Shown here: piece by piece, positions 34,469 through 34,753 of the stretch
Layout of the letters: the number at the start of each line of letters is the position of its first letter
How positions within the stretch are numbered: the stretch's first letter is position 1
Origin: Coleofasciculus sp. FACHB-T130
GTDB lineage: Bacteria; Cyanobacteriota; Cyanobacteriia; Cyanobacteriales; FACHB-T130
Assembly: GCF_014695375.1 (NCBI RefSeq)
Contig: NZ_JACJOG010000017.1
Location: forward strand, 1-34,753
Direction: 5' to 3'
DNA: 34,753 nt
The notes under the pieces: generated by a model
Seen by the model: the letters and a program-made list of their open reading frames with translations, nothing else
Databases searched by the model: none
Told to the model about the DNA's origin: nothing
Translations under genes and position numbers: made by a program

Positions 34469-34526
34469 GACGTTAGGTACAGTTGCTGAGATAAGATAAG
34501 GCACAAATAATCGCCTTAGCAACAAG

Positions 34527-34562
34527 AAATGTAGGGTGCTGATCCTAGCACCCTACATTTTT
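34527..34562 (+). terminator. rho-independent terminator of ocp
   Basis: AAATGTAGGGTGCT (34527-34540) pairs perfectly with AGCACCCTACATTT (34547-34560) around a 6-nt loop, and the run reaches TTTTT. It lies about 60 bp after the stop codon. Confidence 0.85.
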
Positions 34563-34638
34563 GCTTGAGTCTGCAAGACATCAATTTTTCACCAAACCAC
34601 TCATAACGCCCAAATAATTCTCAAAAAGTATTGTAAAA

Positions 34639-34654
34639 GTTCAGGACTTACGCA
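34639..34654. repeat. terminal inverted repeat of an insertion sequence
   Basis: GTTCAGGACTTACGCA is a sequence I know as a recurrent IS end in cyanobacterial genomes. It is followed by a transposase C-terminus running inward, as expected for the right end of an element that continues outside the window. Confidence 0.55.
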
Positions 34655-34678
34655 AAGGCGCTAGATATAGCGTACAAG

Positions 34679-34753
34679 TTACACAAGTTGCATGGGAATA
34701 GAAGGATGTTTCAGTTCCTCAATCAAGGAATCAGAAAGCCACTGGTATTTCAC
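34679..34753 (-). CDS. C-terminal end of a transposase (partial)
   Basis: On the minus strand, entering from the window edge, 24 codons read KYQWLSDSLIEELKHPSIPM, then QLV and TAA. The stop lies 25 bp inside the terminal repeat, the usual layout of an IS. The family cannot be fixed from so few residues. Confidence 0.45.
   Translation of the reverse strand: MKYQWLSDSLIEELKHPSIPMQLV

Overview
The window is cyanobacterial chromosome. The evidence is a magnesium-chelatase ChlI gene, an orange carotenoid protein, ClpC, several families found mainly in cyanobacteria (DUF3288, DUF3143, the Zn-ribbon kinase with WD40 repeats, CHASE2-kinase fusions) and very frequent HIP1-type GCGATCGC octamers and their cores. 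The large number of sensor proteins, the dispersed small repeats and the loose gene spacing fit a filamentous or large-genome cyanobacterium of the Oscillatoriales/Coleofasciculales kind. That placement is inference; no marker here fixes the genus.

Layout. 1-90 is the 3' tail of an IS transposase. 112-2491 (minus) is a two-gene membrane set, an MscS-type channel followed by a DUF2254 protein. 2996-5035 (minus) is a Ser/Thr kinase with a seven-repeat WD40 propeller. 5350-6320 is a gene graveyard with a frameshifted, internally deleted acetate kinase gene, the tail of a HAD-type phosphatase gene and possibly the tail of a membrane-protein gene. 6347-7000 (minus) is a small coiled-coil membrane protein of unknown role. 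7456-11058 (minus) is a 1200-residue sensor histidine kinase. It contains a LOV domain with the photoactive cysteine and a GAF domain with both cysteines of a DXCF cyanobacteriochrome, and is the most interesting object here. 11578-11997 is a GFA-family protein. A gene-poor kilobase follows, then a CHASE2-Ser/Thr kinase (13038-15392), chlI, and an Mla-like lipid-transport ATPase/MCE pair (16931-19217).

The middle and right parts are mostly housekeeping. On the minus strand are MOSC protein-DUF3288, clpC with a clear terminator, and rimI. On the plus strand are lysA (meso-DAP to lysine) and the overlapping pair cdaA-uppS (c-di-AMP synthesis and undecaprenyl diphosphate synthesis), closed by a terminator. 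This groups cell-wall precursor metabolism with the nucleotide second messenger tied to turgor and wall homeostasis. Then on the minus strand come YaaW-family, O-antigen-ligase-like, DnaJ-domain and DUF3143 genes, and on the plus strand a renalase-like FAD oxidoreductase, a GrpB-family protein and a divergent orange carotenoid protein with a strong terminator. The window ends in another IS element (terminal repeat plus transposase C-terminus).

Intergenic DNA carries several repeat types: a MITE-like element in two inverted copies (2624-2788 and 7248-7388), AT-rich palindromes built on TTAAAAATTAAAAAT in at least four places, and hairpin repeats. No tRNA, rRNA, CRISPR array or confident riboswitch was seen.
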